A stretch of 64,000 nt of DNA from Caproicibacterium argilliputei (GCF_029211325.2 NZ_CP135996.1:992001-1056000); one strand, 5' to 3'. Shown: positions 7,829 through 17,197, counted from the stretch's first letter. Numbers and translations: made by a program. The notes: generated by a model not told the origin, from the letters alone.

Positions 7829-9625
7829 TTACAGGGCACTTTCAAGCATATCCAGCAAGTCGTCAAACGTATGAATCACGTCTTCCATCGGCTTTGCCGT
7901 TTCCATATCCACACCGGCTCTGCGCAGGATTTCGATGGGATAGTTGCTGCTGCCGCTTTTGAGGAAGCCTTTGTAGCGCTCCACAGTGTCCTTGCCGTCC
8001 TGCAGAATCATGCGGCTGAAAGAATTGGCGGCAGCGTAGCCGGTTGCATACTGGTACACGTAAAAATCACGATAAAAGTGCGGGATTCTGGCCCATTCCA
8101 TATCGTTTTCCGCATCGACGGTCATGTCCGAACCGTAATACTGCTTGTTTAAGTCGTGCCAGAAAGCGCACAGGTCTTTGGCGGTCAGATGAATGCCCTG
8201 CTCTGCCTTTTCATGGGTGTACAGCTCAAACTCAGCGAACAGAAGCTGGCGGAACACGGTGGTGCGGATTTGCTCCAGCTGCGAGTTAATGAGATACAGC
8301 TTGCGGTCACGGTCGGTTTCCTGTGCAATCAGGTGATGAATTAACAGCGCTTCATTGGTGGTCGAGGCGGTCTCCGCGCAGAACAGGGAGTAGTCCGAGT
8401 AAATGTACGGCTGATTTTTTGTGGAGTAATAGGTGTGCAGCGAATGGCCCATCTCATGCGCCAGCGTGGAAACGCTGTTCAAGTCGCCGTTAAAGTTCAG
8501 CAGAATATACGGCGGAACATCGTAGCACCCGGAAGAGTAAGCGCCGGAGCATTTGCCTTTGTTGGGATAGCGGTCTACCCAGCCGCTGGCAATGCCCTTA
8601 CGGAACAAGTCAAGGTACTCGCTGCCCAGCGGCGAAAGTCCCTCCAGAACTGTCTGCACGGCTTCCTCAAACGTATAGTGCTTGTCGGGTACGTCAATGA
8701 CCGGAACATACAAATCGTACATATGCAAATCTGGCAGATGCAGCAGCCGCTTTTTCAGGCGGACGTAGCGGTGCAGAGAGTCCAGATGCGTGTGGGCGGT
8801 CTGAATGGCCGTGTGATACACTTTCGTTGGAATGTTGTTTGGCGCTAAGGAGCACTCCAATGCGGAAGCGTAGTGATGCTGCTTTGCCAGAAATACAAAG
8901 TTTTTTATCGAAGAGGTCAGCAGAGAGGCAAAGGTGTTCTGGTACTTTCCGTAGGTCTGAAACAGCGCCAGAAACGCCTCGCGGCGCACATCGCGGTTTT
9001 TGGAAATTAGAAAGCGGTGATAGGTGCTTTCAGTCAGTTCCGCAGGCTCTCCCTGTTCGTTGTGAATTTCCGGGAAGGTCAGGTCTGCGTCTGTCAAAAA
9101 GTCATACGCAGTAGAGGGGGCCTCCAGGCAGTCGGAAACTGCCGCCAGCAACTGCTCGCTGCGGCTGTCCAGCGTATGCGGCTTTTTGCGCAGAATCTGC
9201 TCCAGAACGAAACGGTACACCTCTAGCGCAGGCTGCTCCTGCAGCTCTTTCTCTACGGTTCCCTCCGGATACGAGAGAATCTCCGGCTCAAAAAACGCTT
9301 CTTTGGCAGCCAACTCAGAGAGATAGGCGTTGATTTTTGCACGCAGTGCAATAAATTCGGTGTTGGTGGTATCTTCGTCGGCGCGGCGGTTGGCGTATTC
9401 TGCCAGTTTGCCTGCCGTACGGGAAACCTTTTCGTCTGCTTTAAAAAATGCGAGAAGTTGGTCGGCGTGATTCAGCTTGCCGCTGAACGTGGGCAGCGCC
9501 TCAGCTTCTTTCTGCAGCTTTTCAAAGTCTGCCTGCCACGCCTGCGTGTCCGGATACACGTTTTCAATCGTCCACTTGTCCTCGGCTGGAATTTCCGCTC
9601 GGGTTCTTACTTTCTGGTCGTTCAA
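7829..9625 (-). CDS. pepF: Oligoendopeptidase F (M3B metallopeptidase)
   Basis: Cytoplasmic zinc oligopeptidase of about 598 residues, normal for PepF. An N-terminal helical oligopeptidase F domain is followed by the M3 catalytic domain with HEMGH: His390, Glu391 and His394. It degrades peptides of roughly 7-17 residues. I choose the TTG at 9625 because a GGAGGTG ribosome binding site ends 6 nt before it; the longer reading starts at a GTG that is itself part of that ribosome binding site. It is followed by tdk. Confidence 0.92.
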   Translation of the reverse strand: MNDQKVRTRAEIPAEDKWTIENVYPDTQAWQADFEKLQKEAEALPTFSGKLNHADQLLAFFKADEKVSRTAGKLAEYANRRADEDTTNTEFIALRAKINAYLSELAAKEAFFEPEILSYPEGTVEKELQEQPALEVYRFVLEQILRKKPHTLDSRSEQLLAAVSDCLEAPSTAYDFLTDADLTFPEIHNEQGEPAELTESTYHRFLISKNRDVRREAFLALFQTYGKYQNTFASLLTSSIKNFVFLAKQHHYASALECSLAPNNIPTKVYHTAIQTAHTHLDSLHRYVRLKKRLLHLPDLHMYDLYVPVIDVPDKHYTFEEAVQTVLEGLSPLGSEYLDLFRKGIASGWVDRYPNKGKCSGAYSSGCYDVPPYILLNFNGDLNSVSTLAHEMGHSLHTYYSTKNQPYIYSDYSLFCAETASTTNEALLIHHLIAQETDRDRKLYLINSQLEQIRTTVFRQLLFAEFELYTHEKAEQGIHLTAKDLCAFWHDLNKQYYGSDMTVDAENDMEWARIPHFYRDFYVYQYATGYAAANSFSRMILQDGKDTVERYKGFLKSGSSNYPIEILRRAGVDMETAKPMEDVIHTFDDLLDMLESAL

Positions 9626-9729
9626 GGAAAGCACCTCCGTTGTATTTTGTAAAGTTTTGCGGGCAAAGATTACAAATTCCTATCTTTAACAGCATACTCT
9701 CCCTTATACGTTTTTGCAAGCAAAGGCAG

Positions 9730-9772
9730 AAAAAACAGCCGTCGCAGAAAGTCGATTCTGCGGCGGCTGTTT
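9730..9772 (-). terminator. Terminator of the chemoreceptor gene
   Basis: A 16-bp stem (9734-9749 with 9757-9772, one G-U) followed on the minus strand by TTTTTT, just past the chemoreceptor stop. Confidence 0.85.
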
Positions 9773-9781
9773 GGCAAAGTC

Positions 9782-11482
9782 TTATTTGCGAAGCTGAATC
9801 CAGTTAATCTGTTCTTTCAGCTTTTCGGCCTGTTTGGAGAGTTCCTCGCTGGCGGCGGCGCTTTCCTCTGCGGTGGCGGAGTTGGTCTGTACGACTGCAG
9901 AAACCTGATCCACGCCTTGGGTAATTTGCGAGATGGCGGTTGCCTGCGCGGTAGAGGCATTTTCAATTTCACCGAGTTTATCGTTGATTTTGCCAATGTT
10001 TTCCGTGATTTCAGACAGAGCCTTTGCGGTGCTGTCTGCCAGTGTCAAACCATCCTGCACCTTGGAAACGGAGTTTTCAATCAGCCCGGAGGTCTGCTTG
10101 GCGGCGTCTGCGGAACGGCTTGCAAGGTTGCGGACTTCCTCAGCAACAACGGCAAATCCCTTGCCGGCTTCCCCTGCGCGGGCAGCTTCCACCGAAGCGT
10201 TCAGCGCGAGGATATTGGTCTGGAAGGCAATGTCGTCGATAACCTTGATGATTTTTCCGATTTCCTCGGAAGCGGAAGCAATATTCTGCATGGCGGTGAG
10301 CATCTGGGTCATCTGTTCGTTGCCGGTTGTGGCGTTGTCAGCAGTGGTTCCAACCTTATTGCTGATCTCTGTGATATTTGCAGAGGTTTCCTGAATTTTT
10401 CCGGAAACCTCGTCAATCTGCGAGGACAGTTCCTCAACGGAACTGGCTTGCTCGGTTGCGCCCTGTGCCAGAGCCTGCGCACCGTTTGCCACTTCACTGG
10501 AGCCGCTTTCCACTTGGTCTGCCGCTTCGTGAATGGAGGAGAAGATGTCATTCAGGTTTTTGAGAATGATATTCAGCGCGGTGGAAATCGGCTGGAAGTC
10601 CCCTTTATAAGCGCGGATTTCGTTATGGTCGCACTTTCCCTTTGCAATATCGGTCAGAACCTGTGACACTTCACCGACTACCTTCTGCAGAGCAGCAAAC
10701 GCACCGTTCAGCGCCGTGGCGGTCACGCCGATTTCATCGCTGGATTCGTATTGTACCCGAACCTGCAGGTCACCCTCGGAAAACTGTACCGCACACTGGG
10801 AAAGTTCGGTCATCGGCTTGCTGATGGATTTTGTAATCCGAAGCGTCAAGATTATGGAGAGAATCAGACCGACTGCCATGATTGCGATTAAGGAATAAAA
10901 AACGATGGTGCTGTCTTGGTGACCGGCTTCATAGCTTACCTGTGCATTCTTTTGGCGAGTAGCCATGTATTGGTCATAAACCTCTAGAATTTGGTTACCG
11001 GTTTTATTGACCTCCTGCAGCATACTGGAGGCATTCTGTGCGCCGCCTTTGGTTTGCGCAGCTTCCAGAACTTCCTGCAACTTTGGATAATATGTATCTT
11101 CATAAAGCTTTTGTGCATTCGTCAGTTTGGTGTTCCACTCGCTTGTCAGCGTAGATGCAATCACTGCAGCACTCTTGCTGCGGTAATCTGCATCTTTTGC
11201 TTTAATTGTTTTGGTTAAGGTCGCAATCTGCTGGCTGGCATCATCGTTGGCAAATGCCGCAACCAGCGCAGCTTCACTTAAGGACTGGATGGAGCGGGTG
11301 TCCATCATAGCATCCGAAATCTGTGGTAGTGAGTTAATGCGCTCCTCCATGTCCGTTTCCAATTCTGAGCTCTTCTGTACGGCGAAAATACCCGCAAAAC
11401 CTAAAACTATGGAAATTACAATCATAGCGGAAAAACCCGCAATCAGCCGTTGGCGAATACTCATATTGCTCCGTTTTTTCAT
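9782..11482 (-). CDS. Methyl-accepting chemotaxis protein
   Basis: Membrane chemoreceptor of 566 residues. A first membrane helix (about 12-34) leads to an extracellular four-helix-bundle domain (about 35-188), a second membrane helix (about 190-212), a HAMP domain and the long cytoplasmic coiled coil. The signalling tip holds [18 protein letters not shown], the most conserved MCP segment that binds CheA and CheW. No C-terminal NWETF-type CheR-binding tail is present (it ends IQLRK). No other chemotaxis or flagellar gene is in the window, so the ligand is unknown. It is a single gene with its own promoter and terminator. Confidence 0.95.
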   Translation of the reverse strand: MKKRSNMSIRQRLIAGFSAMIVISIVLGFAGIFAVQKSSELETDMEERINSLPQISDAMMDTRSIQSLSEAALVAAFANDDASQQIATLTKTIKAKDADYRSKSAAVIASTLTSEWNTKLTNAQKLYEDTYYPKLQEVLEAAQTKGGAQNASSMLQEVNKTGNQILEVYDQYMATRQKNAQVSYEAGHQDSTIVFYSLIAIMAVGLILSIILTLRITKSISKPMTELSQCAVQFSEGDLQVRVQYESSDEIGVTATALNGAFAALQKVVGEVSQVLTDIAKGKCDHNEIRAYKGDFQPISTALNIILKNLNDIFSSIHEAADQVESGSSEVANGAQALAQGATEQASSVEELSSQIDEVSGKIQETSANITEISNKVGTTADNATTGNEQMTQMLTAMQNIASASEEIGKIIKVIDDIAFQTNILALNASVEAARAGEAGKGFAVVAEEVRNLASRSADAAKQTSGLIENSVSKVQDGLTLADSTAKALSEITENIGKINDKLGEIENASTAQATAISQITQGVDQVSAVVQTNSATAEESAAASEELSKQAEKLKEQINWIQLRK

Positions 11483-11602
11483 AAAGCACTTTTCCCTTCA
11501 TCATTTTCAGATTTGCAGTGGTTTGGCAGAAGTTTTGTCATATCTGCCGCACGCCGCATTTGATTTACCCAAGTTAACAAATTGATTTATACATTTTCTA
11601 TA

Positions 11603-11631
11603 ATTATATCTTTCTGACCGAATAAAGTCAA
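11603..11631 (-). promoter_or_regulatory. Chemoreceptor promoter
   Basis: Minus strand TTGACT (11626-11631), 17-nt spacer, TATAAT (11603-11608). It is a sigma-A type site, not the sigma-28 type usual for motility genes, about 120 nt before the start codon. Confidence 0.75.
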
Positions 11632-11873
11632 TGAGTTTGACGAATTATTATCATATCAAATTAAATTAAAAGTTAACACTATATTTGTGGGAATTTACTG
11701 TTTCAAATCAAGAGTGTGCAATTTTAAGCAATATTTTTCCGCCTGAAAAACGTAAAAAGCAAAAAAAAATGGAACATAAGCAGATGAATCATGACAAAAT
11801 GCTGCAAAATGCTGCAAAAATCAGTTTGCATTCTGGATAGTTAATTATAATTTATCATTTGTAAATTTGGCAT
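11632..11873. other. AT-rich gap between chemoreceptor and lipoprotein genes
   Basis: No gene seen. It contains a short tandem repeat of AAAATGCTGC (about 11796-11816) and long A runs. Function not evident. Confidence 0.4.
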
Positions 11874-11901
11874 AAAAAACCGCAGGAACGAAGTCCTGCG
11901 G
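11874..11901 (-). terminator. Terminator of the DUF4854-like lipoprotein gene
   Basis: Arms CCGCAGGA/TCCTGCGG with a 6-nt loop, then TTTTTT on the minus strand. Confidence 0.85.
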
Positions 11902-11923
11902 AAATACTGCCTTATGCGGGCGG

Positions 11924-12448
11924 TTAGGATGCCTGAAACTCGCGGCTGATGATTTCTGAACCGTCCGCGTTTCGGTAGCTGACCACAACCACGGGATTGT
12001 CTACATGAACCGCCATTTTGAGCGCGGCCGCGACCGAAGTGAATGTGGACTTCTGTTCGTCAATGGCAGGAGCGAGGTCTTCTTTGCTGATATCCAGACC
12101 TTTCTGGAAAGTGTAGGTATAAATGAGTTTGTTGTCTTTACCGGTAATTTTAATGTCCATCCCCTGTTTGGACATTTTGGTGACCATCTCGGAAATCTGG
12201 CTCTGCATCTCATCGGAATTGACATACGCTTCAATGGAATCAAATTCCGCTTTTGCATCATCGGCAGCTGCGTTGTCCTTTGCGGACGTCGCGGCAGAGG
12301 AATTTTCTGCAGCAGCAGAGGAGGTCTGACTGCTGACGGCGGATGTGGAACTGTCTGTTTGGGATGCGGCGCCTCCGCAGGCCGTAACAGAGAGCATCAG
12401 AGCGGCTGCAAGCGCGGTCAGAGTGATGCTTTTAACCAGTTTTTTCAT
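11924..12448 (-). CDS. Small secreted lipoprotein, DUF4854-like
   Basis: Lipoprotein of 174 residues. The signal peptide ends in a lipobox (SVTACGG; Cys about 24), followed by a Ser/Ala/Thr-rich linker (about 28-65) and a compact C-terminal domain (about 68-174) with YVNSDEMQSQI, KLIYTYTFQ and NPVVVVSYRNADG. This arrangement resembles DUF4854 proteins of Firmicutes, whose function is not known. The domain should sit on the outer face of the membrane. The ATG follows GGAGAAAAA. It is monocistronic. Confidence 0.8.
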   Translation of the reverse strand: MKKLVKSITLTALAAALMLSVTACGGAASQTDSSTSAVSSQTSSAAAENSSAATSAKDNAAADDAKAEFDSIEAYVNSDEMQSQISEMVTKMSKQGMDIKITGKDNKLIYTYTFQKGLDISKEDLAPAIDEQKSTFTSVAAALKMAVHVDNPVVVVSYRNADGSEIISREFQAS

Positions 12449-12751
12449 GTTTTTTCTCCATTCTCAAAAAGTGATGCGCCTATTCTATCGAATGCTGAAA
12501 TGAAAGTCAAGAAATAAATATCCATCTAAAGGGTAATAGATGAAGATAAAGGCGTGATATAACATCACATTTAATAAAATGGGAATTTATATTGTAGAAT
12601 GCTAATATAAAGCACTGAGAAGGAAGACGCATTTTATCTGCTTTCCCCATTGCAGAATAGACGCTTGTTTCGAGCGGCAAAAAAATACATCATGATTTGT
12701 GCAGAATGCAGAATTTTTCGGCAGCACAAGGCAGCTCCCAAAAACGAACGG

Positions 12752-12861
12752 AAAAGATAGCAAGGCACCTCCGGCAACCCTTTGCGGGGAAGCCGGAGGT
12801 GCCTTGTCCGCGAGAGCCACTCGCGCTTACAAATGCGTTCCTGTTGAAATATTCCTGTTCC
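12752..12861 (-). ncRNA. Structured small RNA with its own promoter and terminator
   Basis: A TTGCTT-N17-TATAAT promoter lies on the minus strand (12867-12895). The transcript would contain CGCGAG/CTCGCG (12809-12825) and then a perfect 14-bp stem (12761-12774 with 12793-12806) with an 18-nt loop, followed by GCTATCTTTT. No protein with a ribosome binding site fits. The stretch GCAUUUGUAAGCGCGAGUGG resembles, from memory, conserved Clostridia RNAs such as the Clostridiales-1 motif; that family name is uncertain. Confidence 0.5.
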
Positions 12862-12866
12862 TACAT

Positions 12867-12895
12867 ATTATAGCCCTAGTTTGGAAAGAAAGCAA
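12867..12895 (-). promoter_or_regulatory. Promoter of the structured small RNA
   Basis: Minus strand TTGCTT (12890-12895), 17-nt spacer, TATAAT (12867-12872). Confidence 0.65.
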
Positions 12896-13042
12896 GTGCC
12901 TTTTTCAATTAACGTGCATATTTTTGCAGTTCGCGGACACATATTTTCTTTTTTCTGCGGATGTGTTATAATTCACATAGAAAATATCTATGATTTTCAA
13001 GTAATTTTGTAAACCATTGTATGACCTGGGAGAGAGAAAGAC

Positions 13043-13765
13043 GTGTTAGCAATTGCGGTGTGCGATGACGATCAGCCCTTCCTGCAAATTGTTTGCCAGA
13101 AGATTCGTCACTTTTTTAAAGCGGCGCAGATTGCCATCGAAGATACTTATTTTTCACAAAGCAGAGACCTTTTGCGAGAGGTTACTTACGGCAAGCGCTA
13201 TGATTTGGTTCTGCTTGATATTGAAATGCCGGGGCACAGCGGTTTGGACATTGCCAAGGCAGTGCACGAAAAGCTGCCAAACTGCCTGATCGCTTTTTTA
13301 ACGTCGCACAGCGAATACGCGATTGATGCGTACGAACTGTCTGTTTTCCGTTATATTCCCAAGTGTGAGCTGGACCGGCGCCTGGAGCCGGCACTGACGG
13401 ATGCGCTGCGCATCCTGCAGATTGAGGAGAACCAGTCTTACATATTTAAAGGAATTAATCATGGGCTTCTCCGCGTTCCGTATCGGGAAATCGTATATAT
13501 CAACAAGTCCAACCGGAACAGTTACTTTCATCTGCTGTCGCAGAAAGTGTACGCACAGCGCAAGCCGCTTAAGGATGTTTATGAGGAACTGTGCAGTGAG
13601 GATTTTCTGCTGATTGACCGCGGGTACATTGTAAATATCCTGCACATCATGCGCCTGGAAAACGGCAACGCAGTTTGCCGTGATGGCACGCGCATCAAGA
13701 TCAGCCGACCGAATCTGCCGGTCATTCAGGAGCAGCTCTGCAAGTACTGGAGTTCAAATTTATGA
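13043..13765 (+). CDS. AgrA-like response regulator (REC-LytTR)
   Basis: Response regulator of 240 residues. The receiver domain (about 1-120) has phosphoacceptor Asp59 in LLDIEMPG. A LytTR DNA-binding domain follows (about 135-238, with VYINKSNRNSYFH and RGYIVNILHI). LytTR regulators of this type bind paired direct repeats and act in peptide quorum sensing. It starts with GTG at 13043 after GGGAGAGAG. Its stop overlaps the start of the kinase gene (ATGA), which shows tight coupling. As first gene of the agr-type operon it should close the positive feedback loop. Confidence 0.92.
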   Translation: MLAIAVCDDDQPFLQIVCQKIRHFFKAAQIAIEDTYFSQSRDLLREVTYGKRYDLVLLDIEMPGHSGLDIAKAVHEKLPNCLIAFLTSHSEYAIDAYELSVFRYIPKCELDRRLEPALTDALRILQIEENQSYIFKGINHGLLRVPYREIVYINKSNRNSYFHLLSQKVYAQRKPLKDVYEELCSEDFLLIDRGYIVNILHIMRLENGNAVCRDGTRIKISRPNLPVIQEQLCKYWSSNL

Positions 13766-15108
13766 GTGAAATTTACTGGGGCGTTGAGTTTTTGGCAACG
13801 CTGCTCGAAGGGTACCTTGGCATTTCTGTCATTGAAACGCTTGGGGACAAGCGCTTTTATGATAAGGAACAGACCGCATTCAAATGGGCTGCGGTTGTGG
13901 CTTATGCCGTACTGGTTACCCTAATGAACCAAATGGGGCTTTTTTCCTGGGCAACGGTGCTGCTGGCGATTCTGCTGATTGCAGCGGGTGGCTTTTTGAT
14001 TAGCAGTGTGACGCCGCCTAAGGCTCTGTTTGTTTCCGCCATGTATATTGTTTCGCTGTCACTGCTGGAGGGGTTCCTGATTGCCGTCATGAGTTTTCTC
14101 AATGACGTTACCATCTCCTCGCTCATTTATCAAACCGGTTATATTCGCTCGGTGTATTTGGTGCTGGACAAACTGATTCAGTGCTGCCTGTTCCTGCTGT
14201 ACAAACTGGCACTGAAAAAGACCAGCTTCAAGCTGGCACCGGCGTTCAGCTATTTTTTAATCGTTTTGCTCGGGCTTGCGCTGATGTCTGTTTTTGTGAA
14301 AACGGTCAGCGATAAGGCACTGCAGAGTTATCAATATGTTACAGGCATTTGCGGCGTGATTGTTTTAATTTGCCTGTTTACACTGGTGCAGTATTTCAAT
14401 AAAGCGCAGAATTACCGGCAGGAACAGTTGGAAAATCAGAAGTTGCAGCTTGACGCGCAGCTGATTGAGCAAAAGTATAAGCAGCTCAACCAGCGGTACC
14501 ATATCAATTCCAAGAATTTTCACGACTTCAAAAATCATCTCGTGGCTATTGACTGCCTGATTCAGCAGGAAAAGTATCAGGAAGCGCGGGAGTACATTCA
14601 TCATATTACCAATGTGCCGCAGCAAGGTTACGAGAAAACCTATACCGGCATTTCGGTGGTGGATGCTATATTAAATGAAAAACAGGAACAGGCGCAGAGC
14701 AGCGGAATCACCATGACAGTTGATGCTTCATTGCCCCTGAAAACCAGCAACCGCGTTGCGGGGCCGGATATGTGCGTGATTTTGGCAAATCTGCTGGATA
14801 ATGCACTGGAGGCGTGCGGAAAGCTGCCGGAAGGAAGAGAGCGGAAAATTGATGTTCGCGTTCATCCGCGCAACGATTTTTTGATTCTCCGCATTGCCAA
14901 CACGGTGGCAGAAAATCCGCTGCAGCATAACTGCCAGTTGAAAACGACGAAAAAAAATTCCCAGCTGCACGGTTTTGGTCTGCAGAGCGTGCAGTCTTCC
15001 GTTAAGCGGTACAACGGAAGGCTTCTGCAGAATTATCAGGACGGCGAGTTTATTTCCATGGTGATTATTTCTTACAGAAAGGACGGAAATGCTGCACAGA
15101 CTCTCTGA
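13762..15108 (+). CDS. AgrC-like sensor histidine kinase (GHKL)
   Basis: Sensor kinase of 448 residues with about six membrane helices in residues 1-205 (the peptide-sensing part), a coiled linker, a DHp region with phosphoacceptor His254 (FHDFKNHL) and a GHKL ATPase domain (N box around LANLLDNALEA; G box around HGFGLQSVQ). This is the AgrC/HPK10 layout. Its ligand should be the peptide encoded by the short gene at 15699. It overlaps the regulator gene by 4 nt and agrB by 20 nt. Confidence 0.92.
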   Translation: MSEIYWGVEFLATLLEGYLGISVIETLGDKRFYDKEQTAFKWAAVVAYAVLVTLMNQMGLFSWATVLLAILLIAAGGFLISSVTPPKALFVSAMYIVSLSLLEGFLIAVMSFLNDVTISSLIYQTGYIRSVYLVLDKLIQCCLFLLYKLALKKTSFKLAPAFSYFLIVLLGLALMSVFVKTVSDKALQSYQYVTGICGVIVLICLFTLVQYFNKAQNYRQEQLENQKLQLDAQLIEQKYKQLNQRYHINSKNFHDFKNHLVAIDCLIQQEKYQEAREYIHHITNVPQQGYEKTYTGISVVDAILNEKQEQAQSSGITMTVDASLPLKTSNRVAGPDMCVILANLLDNALEACGKLPEGRERKIDVRVHPRNDFLILRIANTVAENPLQHNCQLKTTKKNSQLHGFGLQSVQSSVKRYNGRLLQNYQDGEFISMVIISYRKDGNAAQTL

Positions 15109-15715
15109 AAAATGCGCGCGGCTGCTTGGCCGGGCGGCAGAACTGGACGCCACGCAAACCGAACTGTACTGTTACGGCTTTGAGCAGATTCTCTCCACAG
15201 CAGCCATTGCAGTCACCATCTTTTTGATGGCGGCTGCGGTTGGTCATGTGCTGTATGCGTTTCTGTTTATTCTGTGCTTTGTGCCGGTTCGGGTGTTTGC
15301 AGGCGGTGTTCACTGTAGGACATACGGGGGATGTTTCCTGTTCAGCAACGGCCTGTTTGTACTGTCCCTGCTGCTGGGGACCATGATGCAGAAAATACCG
15401 AGCGGGGCAGCCGCTGCAGTGGATGCGGTTCTGCTGCTTTTGTGCAGCGTGGCCGTGTTTCTGCTGGCTCCGGTTCAAAACGAAAATCAACCGCTCTCGC
15501 GCCAAAAACATCTTCGCAACAAGCGAATGGCCAGATGTGTGATTCTGGTTCAAGCGTTTGCAATAATCACCGCCTGCCTGCTGTGCGCCGCAGAGCAGTG
15601 GAATCTGCGGGACTGCAGCTACGCTGTTGTTTCCACCGTGCTTTCCATTGCTTTGACAGCGGCAGCATGGTGCAGGCAGAGGAAAGGAGGAAAACAGAAT
15701 GAAAAAAGCAGCTGA
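15089..15715 (+). CDS. agrB: AgrB-like autoinducer peptide processing protease
   Basis: Membrane cysteine endopeptidase of 208 residues with several membrane helices. The catalytic pair His75 and Cys82 sits in the signature GGVHCRTYGGC, in the same spacing as Staphylococcus AgrB (His77, Cys84). AgrB cuts the C-terminal tail of AgrD and forms the ring of the autoinducer. The ATG follows AAAGGACGGAA inside the end of the kinase gene. The gene ends 17 nt inside agrD. Confidence 0.93.
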   Translation: MLHRLSEKCARLLGRAAELDATQTELYCYGFEQILSTAAIAVTIFLMAAAVGHVLYAFLFILCFVPVRVFAGGVHCRTYGGCFLFSNGLFVLSLLLGTMMQKIPSGAAAAVDAVLLLLCSVAVFLLAPVQNENQPLSRQKHLRNKRMARCVILVQAFAIITACLLCAAEQWNLRDCSYAVVSTVLSIALTAAAWCRQRKGGKQNEKSS

Positions 15716-15830
15716 CATCATTTCTAAGCTTGTCAAAGCAGCCGCAAAGTTCGGCGCAGGGGCCACTTCGGCGTCTTTCGGTTACCAGCCGAAAACTCCG
15801 GCCTGCCTGCGTGAAAAGGACGCTGACTAA
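15699..15830 (+). CDS. agrD: AgrD-like cyclic lactone autoinducer precursor (43 aa)
   Basis: Precursor peptide of 43 residues. An N-terminal amphipathic helix rich in Lys/Ala (about 1-18) leads to GAGATSASFG and then the AgrB recognition element YQPKTP (29-34) and an acidic tail. By alignment with known precursors (ring residue plus four, just before Y-Q/E-P-K), the ring would be Ser24-Ala-Ser-Phe-Gly28, closed by Ser24 as a lactone instead of the usual Cys thiolactone. The only Cys (36) lies after the cleavage element. The ATG follows GGAAAGGAGG and overlaps agrB by 17 nt. The exact N-terminus of the mature peptide is not predictable. Confidence 0.85.
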   Translation: MKKAADIISKLVKAAAKFGAGATSASFGYQPKTPACLREKDAD

Positions 15831-15843
15831 CAGGAAATGAAAG

Positions 15844-15874
15844 AGCTCCGGTCAGCCGCTGGCCGGGGTTTTTT
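15844..15874 (+). terminator. agr operon terminator
   Basis: CCGGTCA/TGGCCGG stem (one G-U) extended at its base, followed by TTTTTT, 15 nt past agrD. Confidence 0.8.
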
Positions 15875-16265
15875 CATGTGAATTCCCTGAATTCGGCGGC
15901 TTTGCCTATATGCGTTAGAAATGTTCAGAAGTGCAGTGGAGTGAAGTGCAGAATTTAACGGATTACGGTCAAAGTATCGAATTTTTAAACAGCGCATGGT
16001 AAGATAAATCTATCGTTTCAGAGAAGGTATGTATTGTTGTATCTTCAATGCTTCCTTTGATTCGCTGTGTTTTCAGAGATAGCCCCTTTGAAAGGCAGTT
16101 ATAAGTTTCTCCTTCCTGTTCAACGTTATAAAAAACCAGCATTTTCTGTTTTTTGCAAGCAGAAAGTGCTGGTTTTTTATGCGTATCCGCGCGTGAAAAT
16201 TCATAATCGCTGCCTATTTTTCATATGCATTTGCAAAATGATAAAAGAGGGAGCGATGGTTTGTT
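15875..16265 (+). other. Noncoding stretch after agrD with a separate terminator
   Basis: No convincing protein. A hairpin at 16131-16178 (18-bp arms, T6 after it, A-run before it) can end transcription in either direction and has no gene before it. That leaves about 250 nt that could be a small RNA, possibly agr-controlled. No clear core promoter was found. Confidence 0.35.
16131..16178. terminator. Bidirectional terminator hairpin in the post-agr gap
   Basis: AAAAACCAGCATTTTCTG pairs with 16160-16177 (nearly perfect); a T-run follows on the plus strand. Confidence 0.7.
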
Positions 16266-17132
16266 TTGAATTCTGAAGAATATGTGCGCGCTTCTGTGGA
16301 AACCTCTCTGTTTTGGACACGAATCATGAAGGAACACGCGATTTTCATCATCAGCTCGCTGCCGCCGGTGGAAAGGCAGCTTGCCGCGCAGGGAGAAATG
16401 TACCGCCGCCGGTTTACAAATTTTTTTCGGGAATTCCTCCTTCTTGCCAACGGGGTGGTGCCCGAAGCCATGCTGGCATCCGAGCAGTTCTGCACAGCGT
16501 ACACCGAGCAGATTGAGCGACTTTTTCAGCGGCAGATCGGTGTGGAAACAAACAGTGCCTTAACCGTTCTGGAGTGTCACCTGATGCCTGCGGGTTCCGG
16601 CACAGTGCTGCATCCGCAACTGCAGGCGCGGGTTGCCGCGCTGAACAAACGGATTCAGCCGCAGCTGGATGCATTCATTGCCTACCAAACTGCTATGCTG
16701 CAGCAGCGTGCGCAGTGCCGGTTGTACTTTTCGCTGTATCCGTCGGCGCTGAACCATTTGATGAATGAAGCAAAGCGGTATCGGGAAGAATTGAACTTTC
16801 TGCAGTCCTGTGGGGATACCAAACCGGGCAGCTACATCGCCTTCTGGAATCAGGGAATGTCCGAGCACGCGAAGTCTTTACGCGGCGAGCTGGATTGGGT
16901 GGAAGTAAAGTCTATGGATACCGCCAATTCGTTTGCCAATATTTACGATGAATTGGCGGCGGCGCGACCGGACCAGAAAGCGGCGCTGGAATATACGCGC
17001 AAGTTCCAGACCTATGCGGAAGATGTCACCAAGCACACCATGGACTGTTCGCTCAAAGGCGTTATGACCGCACTGTACACGGACCACCTGCTGCGGGAAG
17101 TCAACCATTACCGCTATGAGCTGCAGCAGTAG
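16266..17132 (+). CDS. DUF2935 protein
   Basis: Protein of 288 residues made of two related all-helical halves, the DUF2935 arrangement. The opening YVRASVETSLFWTRIMKEHA carries the conserved His and Glu that suggest a ferritin-like helical bundle. A matching HxxxL/E-rich pattern recurs around residues 190-215 (WNQGMSEHAKSLRGEL). No activity is known for the family. I accept a TTG start at 16266 after GAGGGAG because the family begins right there; an ATG at 16256 is out of frame and stops after six codons. Monocistronic. Confidence 0.85.
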   Translation: MNSEEYVRASVETSLFWTRIMKEHAIFIISSLPPVERQLAAQGEMYRRRFTNFFREFLLLANGVVPEAMLASEQFCTAYTEQIERLFQRQIGVETNSALTVLECHLMPAGSGTVLHPQLQARVAALNKRIQPQLDAFIAYQTAMLQQRAQCRLYFSLYPSALNHLMNEAKRYREELNFLQSCGDTKPGSYIAFWNQGMSEHAKSLRGELDWVEVKSMDTANSFANIYDELAAARPDQKAALEYTRKFQTYAEDVTKHTMDCSLKGVMTALYTDHLLREVNHYRYELQQ

Positions 17133-17150
17133 CGGTTTTTCCTTTTTCGA

Positions 17151-17197
17151 AAGCAGACAGGCAGCGGCGGAGACACAGCGCTGTCTGTCTGCTTTTT
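17151..17197 (+). terminator. Terminator of the DUF2935 gene
   Basis: About 16-bp stem (17151-17166 with 17179-17194, a mismatch or two) followed by TTTTTT. Confidence 0.85.

Noticed and set aside
16067..16276. 69-codon frame after the agr operon
   Set aside because: It runs through the terminator hairpin at 16131-16178, lacks a ribosome binding site and has no recognisable domain.
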